Assembly: GCA_963921825.1 (NCBI GenBank)
Contig: OY997594.1
Coordinates: forward strand, 34,888,956 to 34,952,955
DNA: 64,000 nt
From: Erodium maritimum
Lineage: Eukaryota; Streptophyta; Magnoliopsida; Geraniales; Geraniaceae
Direction: 5' to 3'
The translations under genes and the position numbers were made by a program. The stretch's first letter is position 1. Each line of letters opens with the position of its first letter. The notes beneath the pieces are model-generated. The model did no database searches. It worked only from the letters and a program-made list of their open reading frames with translations, and was not told the DNA's origin. This document shows positions 33,455-43,188 of this stretch, one piece after another.

Positions 33455-35194
33455 TAGTTGTAGCCATGTGCCAATTAATCAAACATTTAGTTCTACAGAC
33501 ATATCTTTTGTTGTTCCCCATTTTAACCAATACAGGACTAGAAGGATATAATGTAATGCCTAACCTATTATCAGTGAGATCATCCATGAATGATTGAGTA
33601 GCCCCAGAATCAATAAGGATAGACATTGTGATGTTAGAACATACTCCAGGAAGTCTGATAGAAGACTGGTCAGGCTTCTTGTTGGAAAAAAATAATTCAG
33701 CAGTAGAGAAAGAGCACAAGTTAAGCTCATGCAATTCAATAATCATAAGTCCTTCAAGAACCTCTTCTAATAGTTGTTCAAGTGACTGAGCTAAGTCAAC
33801 CTCCTCATCAAGTCTGACAATCATAAATAACCTCTTTTTGTTAGGACACACATGGTCCTTTGTATACCGCTGGCAGGGCAAGTAAAACATAACCCCTTCT
33901 TAAATCTGTCATCAAAGGTCTGTGGATTTGCCTTGAGAAATTGAGTTGTCCTTGGAGAATGTGGTGTAGAAGGAGCTGGTGAGGCTCTTGGGGTTGCTGG
34001 CTCAGAACCAGCAAAGCTTGGTGGATATGTAACATATTGCTGTCTGGATCTAAATTATGGGCCCTGAGCCACTCTACGCTGAAATTGATTCTGCAGCAGC
34101 TTCATCTTGTATTCTTGATGCCTAGCTAAATACATAGCATGGTTCAAAGTTCTTGGCCCCAACAACTGAACACTAACCCTTAATGTGGGTTTCAAACCCC
34201 CAATGAAATTAGAAATGTAGTAATCATTTGTTGCATGAGGGTTCCTAATCATCATCAACACCTTAAGTTCACTGAAAGCAGTTTCATAGTCAGCCACAGA
34301 TCCAAATTGTTGCAAGTTCTTGAACTCTATGTGCATGTCCTCATGCCCAAAAGACTAAAATTTCCAGTTCACATCATAGAAAAATTGATCCCACCATATG
34401 ATGTCTCTACCCAAAGAGTACTCAACATACCAAAATTCAGCAGGTCTAGAAAAGTGAATTGATGTTAATCTGACCTTCTGATCATCAAGTGTATCAAAAT
34501 AGGAAAAGAAAAGAGTAGCCTTTCTCAGCCATCCTCGCACATCTGAGCCATCAAAATGTGGAAATTGGATACTAGAGCTTCTATAATTGTGGCCCCCATT
34601 CTGGTTATGAGGAGCTTGACACTGTTGGTGTTGGGTGTGTGAATTTGGAGGATGGTGAGTTCGAATATAGGGATTTGGTGTATGAGCATGTGGTGGAGTA
34701 TGAGAGTGGTGAGGATGTAGTTGTTGGTGGTTGTGCTGAAGGTTGTGATAAGCATATGGTGGTAGTGGTGAGAAGTGAAGTGGAGCTGGAATTTGTTGGT
34801 GGTCCAAGGAGAGATTCCTGTGGTTAAAGGTATGAACTCCTCTAGGATTTGTGACCAATGGAGGAAAGTGTATCGTGGTGTATTGTGGGTGAACTATCTC
34901 AGATGCAGCCATAGTATGCATAACAGGAGGAGCCAAGGAAGGAGAAGCAATGGATTTACCTCAACCCCCAGGGTTATGAATCAAGTTCCCGTTGCCATCA
35001 TAGCACAGAAAAGAAGAAATATGGGCTACAGGTGTTGCTTGTTGAACCAGCAAGTACTTTAGGCTCTTTCGCATCACCTCCACTTCAGCTCGAAGTTCCT
35101 CCATAGAAGGTTGATGCTGAGACTCAATCTGGGTCTGATTTTCGTCCATAAGAACCACAGGTGCGAGGAAAGTGTCTCTAATACAACTATTAAC
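33455..35194 (-). pseudogene. gag and protease N-terminus of the Reina-like element
   Basis: The minus strand starts with MDENQTQIESQHQPSMEELR (overlapping the LTR edge at about 35150), continues with a His/Pro/Gln-rich spacer (34600-34900), the capsid-like segment FPHFDGSDVRGWLRKATLFF (about 34550) and EFKNLQQFGSVADYETAFSE (34250-34330), then a zinc-knuckle remnant C..YTKDHVCPNKK (33850). The protease active-site motif ILIDSGATQSFM lies near 33600. Several stops and frame changes separate these pieces. Confidence 0.8.
35174..35186 (-). other. Degenerate Met-tRNA primer-binding site (Reina-like)
   Basis: Minus-strand TTGTATTAGAGAC lies eight bases inside the 5' LTR end and resembles the TTGGTATCAGAGC site with a few changes. 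Confidence 0.5.
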
Positions 35195-36044
35195 TGTAGA
35201 ACTAGGAATTGAGAAGATAAATTCAAGCAAAAGTAGAAATGATTGAAATTGCAGCAACGATTCTTTACAAAGACGTCGTTAATCGGACTTTTTCTACTTT
35301 GCTAAGAACTAAGAAATGGAAAAAAAAAATCAACAGAAAACCCTAGCTCGTCGTTAGCTATTCATATCAACACAGCTCACAGGTGAGCTGGCTGGCCTTG
35401 TCTGTCACGCCCCAAATCCGGTATTGACCGGACCCGAGACGTGACTTAGTGAAATTTGAATAACAGAAATTTAAAAGCAATAAAGTCTGAAAATGAGTGA
35501 AATAGAAATCAACATGAGTTCAAATCCTGAGTCCCAGCTTAGTCCGATACAAGAGTCAAATAACAATACGTCTCTAAAAACATAAAGTAAAAACGAATCC
35601 CGGACCCACGCTAGCCCCATGCTCTGCGATGTCCTCTACTCCAAATCAAAGATAATACTTGTAGAAAACACGGTAAGGGATGAGCTTGACGCTCAGTAGG
35701 AAAAACCACGAAAACCACCTCTTTACAGATTTACAAAGAACGCAATCTCAAGGTTTAAATTTTAAAGTTTAGTACAAGGGTTGATAAAATCGATGCGATA
35801 CTTAACCATTTTAAAACAATACTCAGTTTACCCGGTCACCCACCGGACCAACAATCTCCAACCTTAACTCGACAATAGTCAATAAACCAATGCAACACTG
35901 AAGGAGCGAACCAAAGAAACCACCACAGTCACAGGCACCGCAACACTCAAAACACAGCAAAGCTCAATCAAAACCAAGATAACATTAACACAACCAATTC
36001 ACACAAAAACACGAAACTTTCCCCAACACAAAGTCGAGAGAGGC

Positions 36045-36250
36045 GGTCGACCTCATCGCGGAACACAAACCCAACCTCTTCGCGGTACAACCTCATCGCG
36101 GAACATAGGCCCAGCCTCTTCGCGGTACAACCTCATCGCGGCATCACGGAACAACCTCATCGCGGCACAACACATCGTTTTACCGAATGCTAGTTGGAAG
36201 GTAGGGAAACCACCTCTTCGCGGGACACAGCGTTTTACCGACTCGAGGTC
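36045..36250. repeat. CATCGCGG / CTTCGCGG repeats in LTR copy C
   Basis: Units of acaacctcatcgcggaacat and cccagcctcttcgcggt alternate, followed by a CACAATCACAATCA microsatellite at 36292-36330. Appears non-coding. Confidence 0.7.
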
Positions 36251-37004
36251 AGAAGGTAGGGGAAACCACCTTTCTCGAATAACCAAAGCACTCACAATCA
36301 CAATCACAACCACAATCACAATCAAACTCACACAACGATCACGTACTTACCATCACTTACCGACACCACTCTCCACGTGGTAACCCCACCGGCTTAACCG
36401 GTATTCGTTCCCCAACATCCCCAAATTAACATATCAGATAAACGGGAAAAAGCCAATCAAATCACTAGTATGCATCACGAATTTCAACTCTACTCGTTTT
36501 CATGTTCGTTATTTATTAACCGTTCAAGCATCAAAGAGCACACAAGTAGATACATTCAGCACGCAATTCCTACGGGCGCGACATGGCCCGATTCTACCAG
36601 CACGGCAAATTTCCCAAGACAGTAATCGTAAATGTTCACAGTTTATACGTCTACGCTAGTTATTCACATCCTACAGGCATACTAGTTCTTTAACCGGTTA
36701 TTAGGTTTCCCTATATGCATTCTAGTACATCCGAAATAAGCGGGTTTCAAGGTAATCCCTACCTCAGTCTCTATCTGGGTCGCCGAGCTGCTGACGTCAT
36801 GGCCAACTCCGGTCTTCTCCGTACTCGGGGTAAAGGCCTGGTTTTAAAACAAAAGGGACGGTCATCAGTCCCGGTCCAAACCGTAACGGTCCTCAAATTA
36901 TTAAGTTAAGTCCAGTAGTTTGTCCCAAAGTCCTTTAGAAGTCCGATAGTCCTTGAATTTATCTGATTTTAAGTCCAATTGATTAATTATTTAGTTAATT
37001 AAAC

Positions 37005-37300
37005 TGGTCTGACCCGGATCCGACCCGAGTCCGAGATCCGAACCCAAATCCGACCCGTATCCGACCCGGTCCAACCTCAGACCCAGACCTGACCCGAGCC
37101 CGACCCAGACCCGGACCTAACCCGAGTCCGGACCCGAACTCAGATCCGGTCCAGGCCCCAGGCCAAAACCAGGTCCAGGCCCGAGGTCCATCTCGAGTCC
37201 AGACCCGAGTCCTAGGTCTGGCCCAAGCCTTGTCCCAGGCCCAGGCCTGTCCAAGGCCCAAGGCTTGTCCTCGACACTGGCCCAAGCCCAAGCCCGTCAG
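37005..37300. repeat. GACCCGA-rich degenerate repeat in LTR copy C
   Basis: Repeating words gacccggatccgacccgag and gcccaggcccaggcct with no fixed period. Read on either strand they give low-complexity frames (Gly/Trp/Arg-rich on the minus strand), which I do not take as genes. Confidence 0.65.
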
Positions 37301-37522
37301 TGACACGGCTAGGGTTTCAGGCGTTCCTCCAGCTCGGCTCCGGTGACGACGGCGGCGTCGGGAAGCTCGAGACGTTCTTCACGGCGGCGAGGGGCGTCAG
37401 GAACTCGGGAGAGGCGACGAAGTGGTGGTTGGGGTGGAATCCGAACCTCTCAGACCAGATCCGACGCCGTGAAGAACTCACCGGCGAGTAGATCTCAGAT
37501 TTGGAGTTCGAGGGTTCCGGCG

Positions 37523-40500
37523 TGTAATAACCACTCCCGGTCAACGCCAGTTAGATCTGCGAAAAACGGGAAAATTTAAAAAATTTGGACAAACGCTTAA
37601 ATGGACCTAAATTTGACCCTGAGGGTCATATCGAACTTAAGTTGACCCCGTTATCGACCAAAGTGAGTTCCGGGGGACTCAGGGCAACTTTCTGACCAAT
37701 TTGGGAAATGTTGAGTTTTCGCTGAAAAAGTCAACCGAGCGATGTTTTGGTCCATTCGAGGACCGTTTTGGATCCAAAAAGCTTAGCCGTCGTCGCAGCG
37801 GTCTTAGTTGAGCCGTTTCCTTGTAGCCCGTGAAGTTTCGTAATTTCTTCGAAAAAGTGCCCGTTCGGGGCCCGAGACGGCCGAATTTCGCGAATCTGAC
37901 TGGAAAATATCTGGAAGATATTTTTCCAAAAAGGGATGGGACCCACTTGCCACATGTCACCAATGTGGTGGTGTTAGGTTTCTTGAACAAAACAAAAGAT
38001 GAGACTTTGGTGGTAGTTTGGTAATTTGGACAAATTAGTGTGTGTGAAACAAATAAAAAAAGGAAGAAGTGTAGGGTGTGCTCGACCATTACTTCAAAAA
38101 TTAGAAAAGATGATAATTTCTAGAGAGAGAAAATAAGAGAGAAGAAAGGGAGAGAAAAGAGAAGAGGGTTGGGGGTTTTGCCACTATTCACGAGCATCAA
38201 ACAGTTGGATCGTCTCAACGATAAAAGAATCGAGCTCACATCGACATTCTCTACGGTGAGCACCTAACCGATTTTCGTTTTGGTACGTTTGAATTTTAGG
38301 GTTTGAGTTTAAATGATTCAAATATGGTTGGGTTGGTTAGAATTGGTTTAAAGATGAATGGTTGAGGTTTGGGGTTCCTTAGGAACGTTTTGGGGCAAAA
38401 AGGAAATTTTCCCATTATGGCCGTGTGGGGCCAACATGCTCGGGTCTCGGGCTTTCGTGTTCGGGTGGTTTAGGACGATCCCCAAGTCGTTAATCCACAC
38501 CCGGATCGAAATTTGGAATTAAATTGTGAAAGTTGTAATTGACGGGTTTAGAAACTTGAAACGCTAATTAAATGACTCGGAAGTCGGAATTCGGTTCTAT
38601 CGAGTGCCTAGGAACCCTTGAATTATTCTAAGACCGTAGAAACGAAAACGGGAATTTTCGGAGCCCCGGAAGGCGTTTCCAAAACCCGGGCAGATTCGCC
38701 ATGTCGGGCGAATCGGGCTTTTCCGGGTCCAATATCGACAATGTCGAGTAATTGGGGAGTTTGGGAGTGATCGACATTGTCGGGGTTACTTTTGGGCGTC
38801 AAGTTTATTAAAATTCAGCTTATGCCTGCAAGCTTAAAAGCGTTTAAAATTGTGTTCTTTTTAGATCGTGCCGCTGTCAGAGGAAAGGGAAAGCTAGGCG
38901 AGTGACCGAGATCACACCGGAGCTTATTTGTGCGCTTTTGGAGAAAGCATACGAGGTAGGGAAAAGTAGCCGGATCTCGGCCCTGAGTAGGGAAAGTTAA
39001 CAGTAGAATTGCATGTGACACTAGGGTGTCGTGGGTTAAGTAGCTTTATCGAATATTAGGAAGGCAGGTGACACCGGGTAGTGTAGTATGATACGGGAAC
39101 GTAGCGAACATTAGAAATGCATGTGACACTTAGTAGTGTCGTAGGAGCAGTGAACTTATCGATATTAGAATTACTGGAGGCATATGACCATGCCCGGAGG
39201 TTGATTGTGAAACTGTTGATATTAGAATTACTGGAGGCGTATGACCATGCCCGGAGGTTGATTGTGAAAATGTTGATATTAGAACTGCTGGAGGCATTGG
39301 TTATGCCCGGAGGTTGATTGTGTAATTTGTGTCTTGGGTGGCCATGAGAGCCCGTACTTTATTGTTGTGTCTTGGGTGGCCATGAGAGCCCGTATTACTG
39401 TTGTGTCTTGGGTGGCCATGAGAGCCCGTATTACGGTTGTGTCTTGGGTGGCCATGAGAGCCCGTATTACGGTTGTGTCTTGGGTGGCCATGAGTGCCCG
39501 TGGGGTTGTTGAGCCCGTGAGTTACTGTTGGTGTGTCTTGGGAGGCCGTGAGTGCCCGTGGGGTCGTTGAGCCCGTGAGTTACTGTTGGTGTGTCTTGGG
39601 AGGCCGTGAGTGCCCGTGGGGTTGTTGAGCCCGTGAGTTACTGTTGGTGTGTCTTGGGAGGCCGTGCGTGCCTGTGGGGTTGTTGAACCCGTGAGTTACT
39701 GTTGGTGTGTCTTGGGAGGCCGTGAGTGCCCGTGGGGTTGTTGAGTCTGTGGTTTACTGTTGGTGTCTTGGGTGGCCATGAGTGCCTGTGGAGTGTTGAA
39801 CCTGTGTTGTTGTTGTTTGTTGAACTTTGCTTGTGATTGTGATTGTGGTTACCTGAGGTTGGAAACCCGACTTTGTGTTGGGGAAGTTGTGTGGTGTGGC
39901 TAGCCTCCCGATAGGGATCGGGGGAAGCGGAGAGGTTGTGGGCTAGCCTCCCGACTGGGATCGGGAGAAGGATTGCGAGGTTGGTGGTGTGGCTAGCCTC
40001 CCGATAGAGGTCGGGGGTAGGGGAGAGGTTGTGGGCTAGCCTCCCTGCTGTGTGTCGGGAGAAGTTTCGTGGTTTGCGTGGGTGTGGCTAGTCACCCGAC
40101 TGAGATCGGGTGTAGGGGAGAGGTTGTGGGCTAGCCTTCCGACTGAGATCGGGAGAAGTTGCGCGACAGGTCGACCGCCTGACCTGACTGGGATCGGTAA
40201 AGGGCGAGAGAGAGATGGGTTACTGAGCAGCTGGCGTGCGATCCTTTGTGATCTTGTTTGGTGTGCGATCCTTTGTGATCTTGGGTGTTGCGTGGTTGTC
40301 TGTCGTGTCTTTGGAGGAGGTCGTCAATCGTTGTGTCAGGTCTACATTATGTGTCCGAGAGTTGAGTCGGTTGAGGAAAGTAACAGTGTGTGTGTGTCAG
40401 TCGGGTTACTTGAGTTTGGGGATAGTAGTCCCCGGTGTTGAGTTGTTGTTGGTGTTACCGGCACTGTCTACTAAGTATGCCGTAGTCAGTCTGTTATCCG

Positions 40501-40796
40501 TGGTGGTGAGCGAACACTCACCCCTAGCTGCTTTTCCTACAGGTACCGGTCGCAGGTTGGACTAGGTGAGCTTCTGAAGCTTGAAGAGCTAGGAGCGGGT
40601 TTCTGGGTTTACTTTTGAGTCTAGCGACGTATACCTTGCTTTTGTCCATTTGTTGGGACGTAGCTTTAAGTTGTAAATGATTATTTTTGATGAACAAATG
40701 GTGATTTTAAAGTGATTTATGTAAAAGGTTTCAAAATGTTTTATTGTTTTAAACGTTCGCGTCCTGAGTTCGGTTTACTGAAATTGGGGCGTGACA
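37523..40796 (+). mobile_element. Solo LTR of the Tekay-like family (copy D)
   Basis: Start TGTAATAACC, end GGGGCGTGACA, TSD CGGCG at 37518-37522 and 40797-40801, inside copy C. Its 5' part matches the LTR at 63623, while its 3' part (from about 38880, including the minisatellites) matches the Tekay-like element at 11430-22230. It has a purine-rich leader (38100-38170), a donor-like CTACG|GTGAGC (38256), a hairpin (40505-40522) and an acceptor-like CTTTTCCTACAG|GT (ends 40542). Confidence 0.88.
39165..40180 (+). repeat. Minisatellite block in LTR copy D
   Basis: Successive arrays: about 58 bp units of gatattagaattactggagg (39165-39320), about 36 bp units of tcttgggtggccatgagagc (39329-39490), about 58 bp units of tcttgggaggccgtgagtgc (39533-39770), and about 60 bp units of ggctagcctcccgatagggat (39897-40150). 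All lie in the putative LTR intron. Confidence 0.8.
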
Positions 40797-41632
40797 CGGC
40801 GACCCTCTCCAGTCGAGCTCGGCCACCAAACGCTCGCGAGGGAGCGATTCTCGGGGAAGAAGAGGATGGGGAGGACGAATCGAGGTCGGGGTAAGGCTCA
40901 CCGACGGAGATTTCGCCTGTTACAGGCGCGGCGGAGCTCTGGGTTACGGCGGCGTTGGTCTGGTTGGAGTCAAGGAGGACGAAGGGTAAATTGGAGGGTC
41001 TTTCTGGGTTTTTTGTGGCGAGGAGGATCGAGACTCAGTCGTGAGCGAAGGAAGAAGAAGAAGACGGGGAAGAAGGGTCGGAGTTGGGTCGACGGCGGCT
41101 CTGGTTCGTGCGAGAGAGAGAGCGAGAGACGAGAGGTAGAGGAAGGATCGGGAAGCGTGCACGCGAATGACGCTGAAACGACGCGTTGAGGGGTTTTGTT
41201 CGTGCGTGGGTTTGGGCCTGCGCGCTGAAGCGTAGGCTTCGCTTGGCTCGGCCCAAGCCCGAGCCTGGGCTGGCCCAAACTCAAACCTTTCTTCTTCTTC
41301 TTCTTTTTTATTTTCTTTTACCTTCGCACTTGCTCCAAAATTTCGATCCGTTTTCCAACCCCGCCGTTTTAAAACCGTAATTTAAACTATTAAATTATCA
41401 GGTCTTTACATTGTCCTTGCCCACGATCGCGCTGCAACAACTCGGGACCACTTGAGGAAGACGATGAACAGTGGTAACCGTTTTTTGTCACGGACCAAAG
41501 AGATTAAAACACGTGGAGCTCGCTGGTGTTGCCGTTGCTGCTTAGTTGAAACGCTGTGTTTAGATAAGTGGCGTTATTTGAATTCAAACGGTAACTTGAG
41601 GCCTAAGGTGCCGTTGGTGAAGGCAATGGCCA

Positions 41633-42850
41633 TGACAATATCACCGGAGAAAAGCCAGCGGTCCGTTTCTACTGTCTCGTGTCTCACTGAAAGTCCTGTT
41701 AATGACATTAATGATAGTGCTTCTATCAAACGCGGCCTAGGTGGAAACCAAGATCCAAAAGGTATGAAGTAACCGGAGAGGCAGCTATTAATGATGGCTT
41801 GAATTCCAAGGTTCCCAATCTGGACATGGGGAGTGGAAGTGCTGATTCAGAAAATACCTTATCTAAACTCCCAAAAAAATGGAAAGGAAAGAAGGCAGGA
41901 AAACAAGAAAGAGTCAGGTTATGTCCACCCCATCAGATTCAGTGAATCTTACAAGTGATCACTCTATTGCCCTAAAGACTTATGGACCCAATCATCTCGA
42001 TAACAATGTGGCTCTCAATTACTACCATAAGGTGTATTTCAACACTAAAGGAAAAGATGACCTTCTCAGGGAACATTTGGAATCATTGAATCAAGTTCTA
42101 GACGACCTTAACTCAGAGGAAGATCTTGAGGAAGGCCAAGGAAGTGGAACTGATCAAGAAGAGGAACCTGATCCTCTTTCCTCAAATGGCATTCAGGCCA
42201 CTCCTAATCTGTAGTGTTGAGCCTCAACATCCTCTCAGAGGACGCTCTTTACAGAAGAGGACAATGGTGAATGTGAAAGTTAAAGAAGAAAACCTGATAT
42301 TATCTTTCATCCAGGAATACACTGCAATAAGCGTTGGAAATTATGGGGTATGATATTGTCTTGGTGGGGCATTCTTCGGATAGTTCCCGGTGATCTCCAG
42401 AGTTTGTTCCCCTCTTGGTTTACATTGGTTCCTAGATGGACAAAAAAGTTACGGATATGTATTGCAGAAATAACAGTTTGGGAACTCAGGTTGGTTCGAA
42501 ACAACTCCGTCTTCAATGGAGTGGCAATTATTTGTGAAAAGACCTTTGAAAGATCCAGTCCTCTCCATATGTGACCATCATGGCAAGAAACATGAAAGAA
42601 AGAAACTTCTACTAAACACAATGGCAGAGATCCCCTTTTGGATACAAACATGAATCCTCGCCCGTAGTTGCTACTGTGGCTGTAACTTGTTAGGCTTCAT
42701 TTGACTAGTCTCTAAGTCATTGTATTAGTAGAAGTTATTTTTGTATTTTCGTTGCAAATTTGCCGATCCCACTTGTATTTTGACTGTACCTGTGCAGCTT
42801 CTCAATTTCCTATTTTCTGTTAACTGATGAATTTCTATAAACCTTGCTGA
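41633..42850 (+). pseudogene. LINE remnant: ORF1 end and ORF2 C-terminus
   Basis: The first half (to about 42220) reads short charged frames such as LPKKWKGKKAGKQE and EEDLEEGQGSGTDQEEEPD that look like an ORF1 C-terminal tail. At 42340-42570 the plus strand encodes ILSWWGILRIVPGDLQSLFP then VWELRLVRNNSVFNGVAIIC, which aligns with the C-terminal region after the zf-RVT motif in the L1 at 55466-59966 (FKWWGISVVIPSSTKALFTS and ARNGSLFENIKLEAED). Endonuclease and RT between them are missing, so there was a large internal deletion. This is probably the 3' remainder of the LINE at 22842-25467. Confidence 0.62.
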
Positions 42851-43188
42851 CCAAAAATAGTAATAGTAATATGTTGAGAATAAGCAGAACTGGTGGTCTA
42901 AAATCATGTATTTGACGAGTTCAAACAATATTCTGATATATAATTATCTTTGCACTAATACAAACAATATTCATTTTATAAAATACAAGTGTGTGTTTAA
43001 CCATCGAAATCTACTTTGAGGCAAGCCAAAGTAGACGGGCTTGAAATCCTCCTCAAACAAATAAACAAACCAACAAACAAGTTACGTTATTCTGATGCAA
43101 ACAAACTTTCTTTCCTTGAATATCATCAGGAACACTTCTCCCCTACCCAAGTACCTAAAAACATGCTTTCCACTCACTTCATCTGGGA

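Larger units (their letters stand above)
35403..41410 (-). mobile_element. Solo LTR of the Tekay-like family (copy C), split by copy D
   Basis: Plus-strand ends TGTCACGCCCC and GGTCTTTACA; TSD TTGTC at 35398-35402 and 41411-41415. Without the nested LTR it is about 2.73 kb. It has the 5' module TGTAAAGACC and the 3' module with CGGTATTGACCGG. A donor-like CGTCG|GTGAGCC (40901) and hairpin TGAGC-TTGAC-GCTCA (35681-35695) are present; the acceptor (near 35658) is weak. Confidence 0.88.
25468..41632 (-). mobile_element. Reina-like Ty3/Gypsy chromovirus with nested insertions
   Basis: Short LTRs (423 bp, 25468-25890; and 35195-41632 when interrupted) enclose gag, protease, RT, RNase H and integrase remnants in that order on the minus strand. 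Removing the nested LINE (29013-33442) and nested LTRs (35403-41410) leaves about 5.7 kb, the usual size of Reina/Galadriel-type chromoviruses with short LTRs. The integrase C-terminus ends in a chromodomain-like segment. Stops and frameshifts occur in gag, protease, RT and integrase. I find no TSD: the bases outside the two LTRs differ (TTAAG and TGACA). Confidence 0.88.
35195..41632 (-). mobile_element. 5' LTR of the Reina-like element, split by insertion
   Basis: Two pieces, 35195-35402 and 41416-41632, together match the 3' LTR (25468-25890). They are separated by the solo LTR 35403-41410 with its TSD TTGTC. Confidence 0.87.

Noticed and set aside
36292..36330. CACAATCACAATC runs (also 13391-13431) as telomere-like repeats
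   Set aside because: The unit is CACAAT rather than the plant telomere CCCTAAA, the runs are short, and both lie inside LTRs.
39165..40180. Regular repeats considered as a CRISPR array
   Set aside because: Units are tandem with no unique spacers, periods vary, and the setting is a plant LTR.
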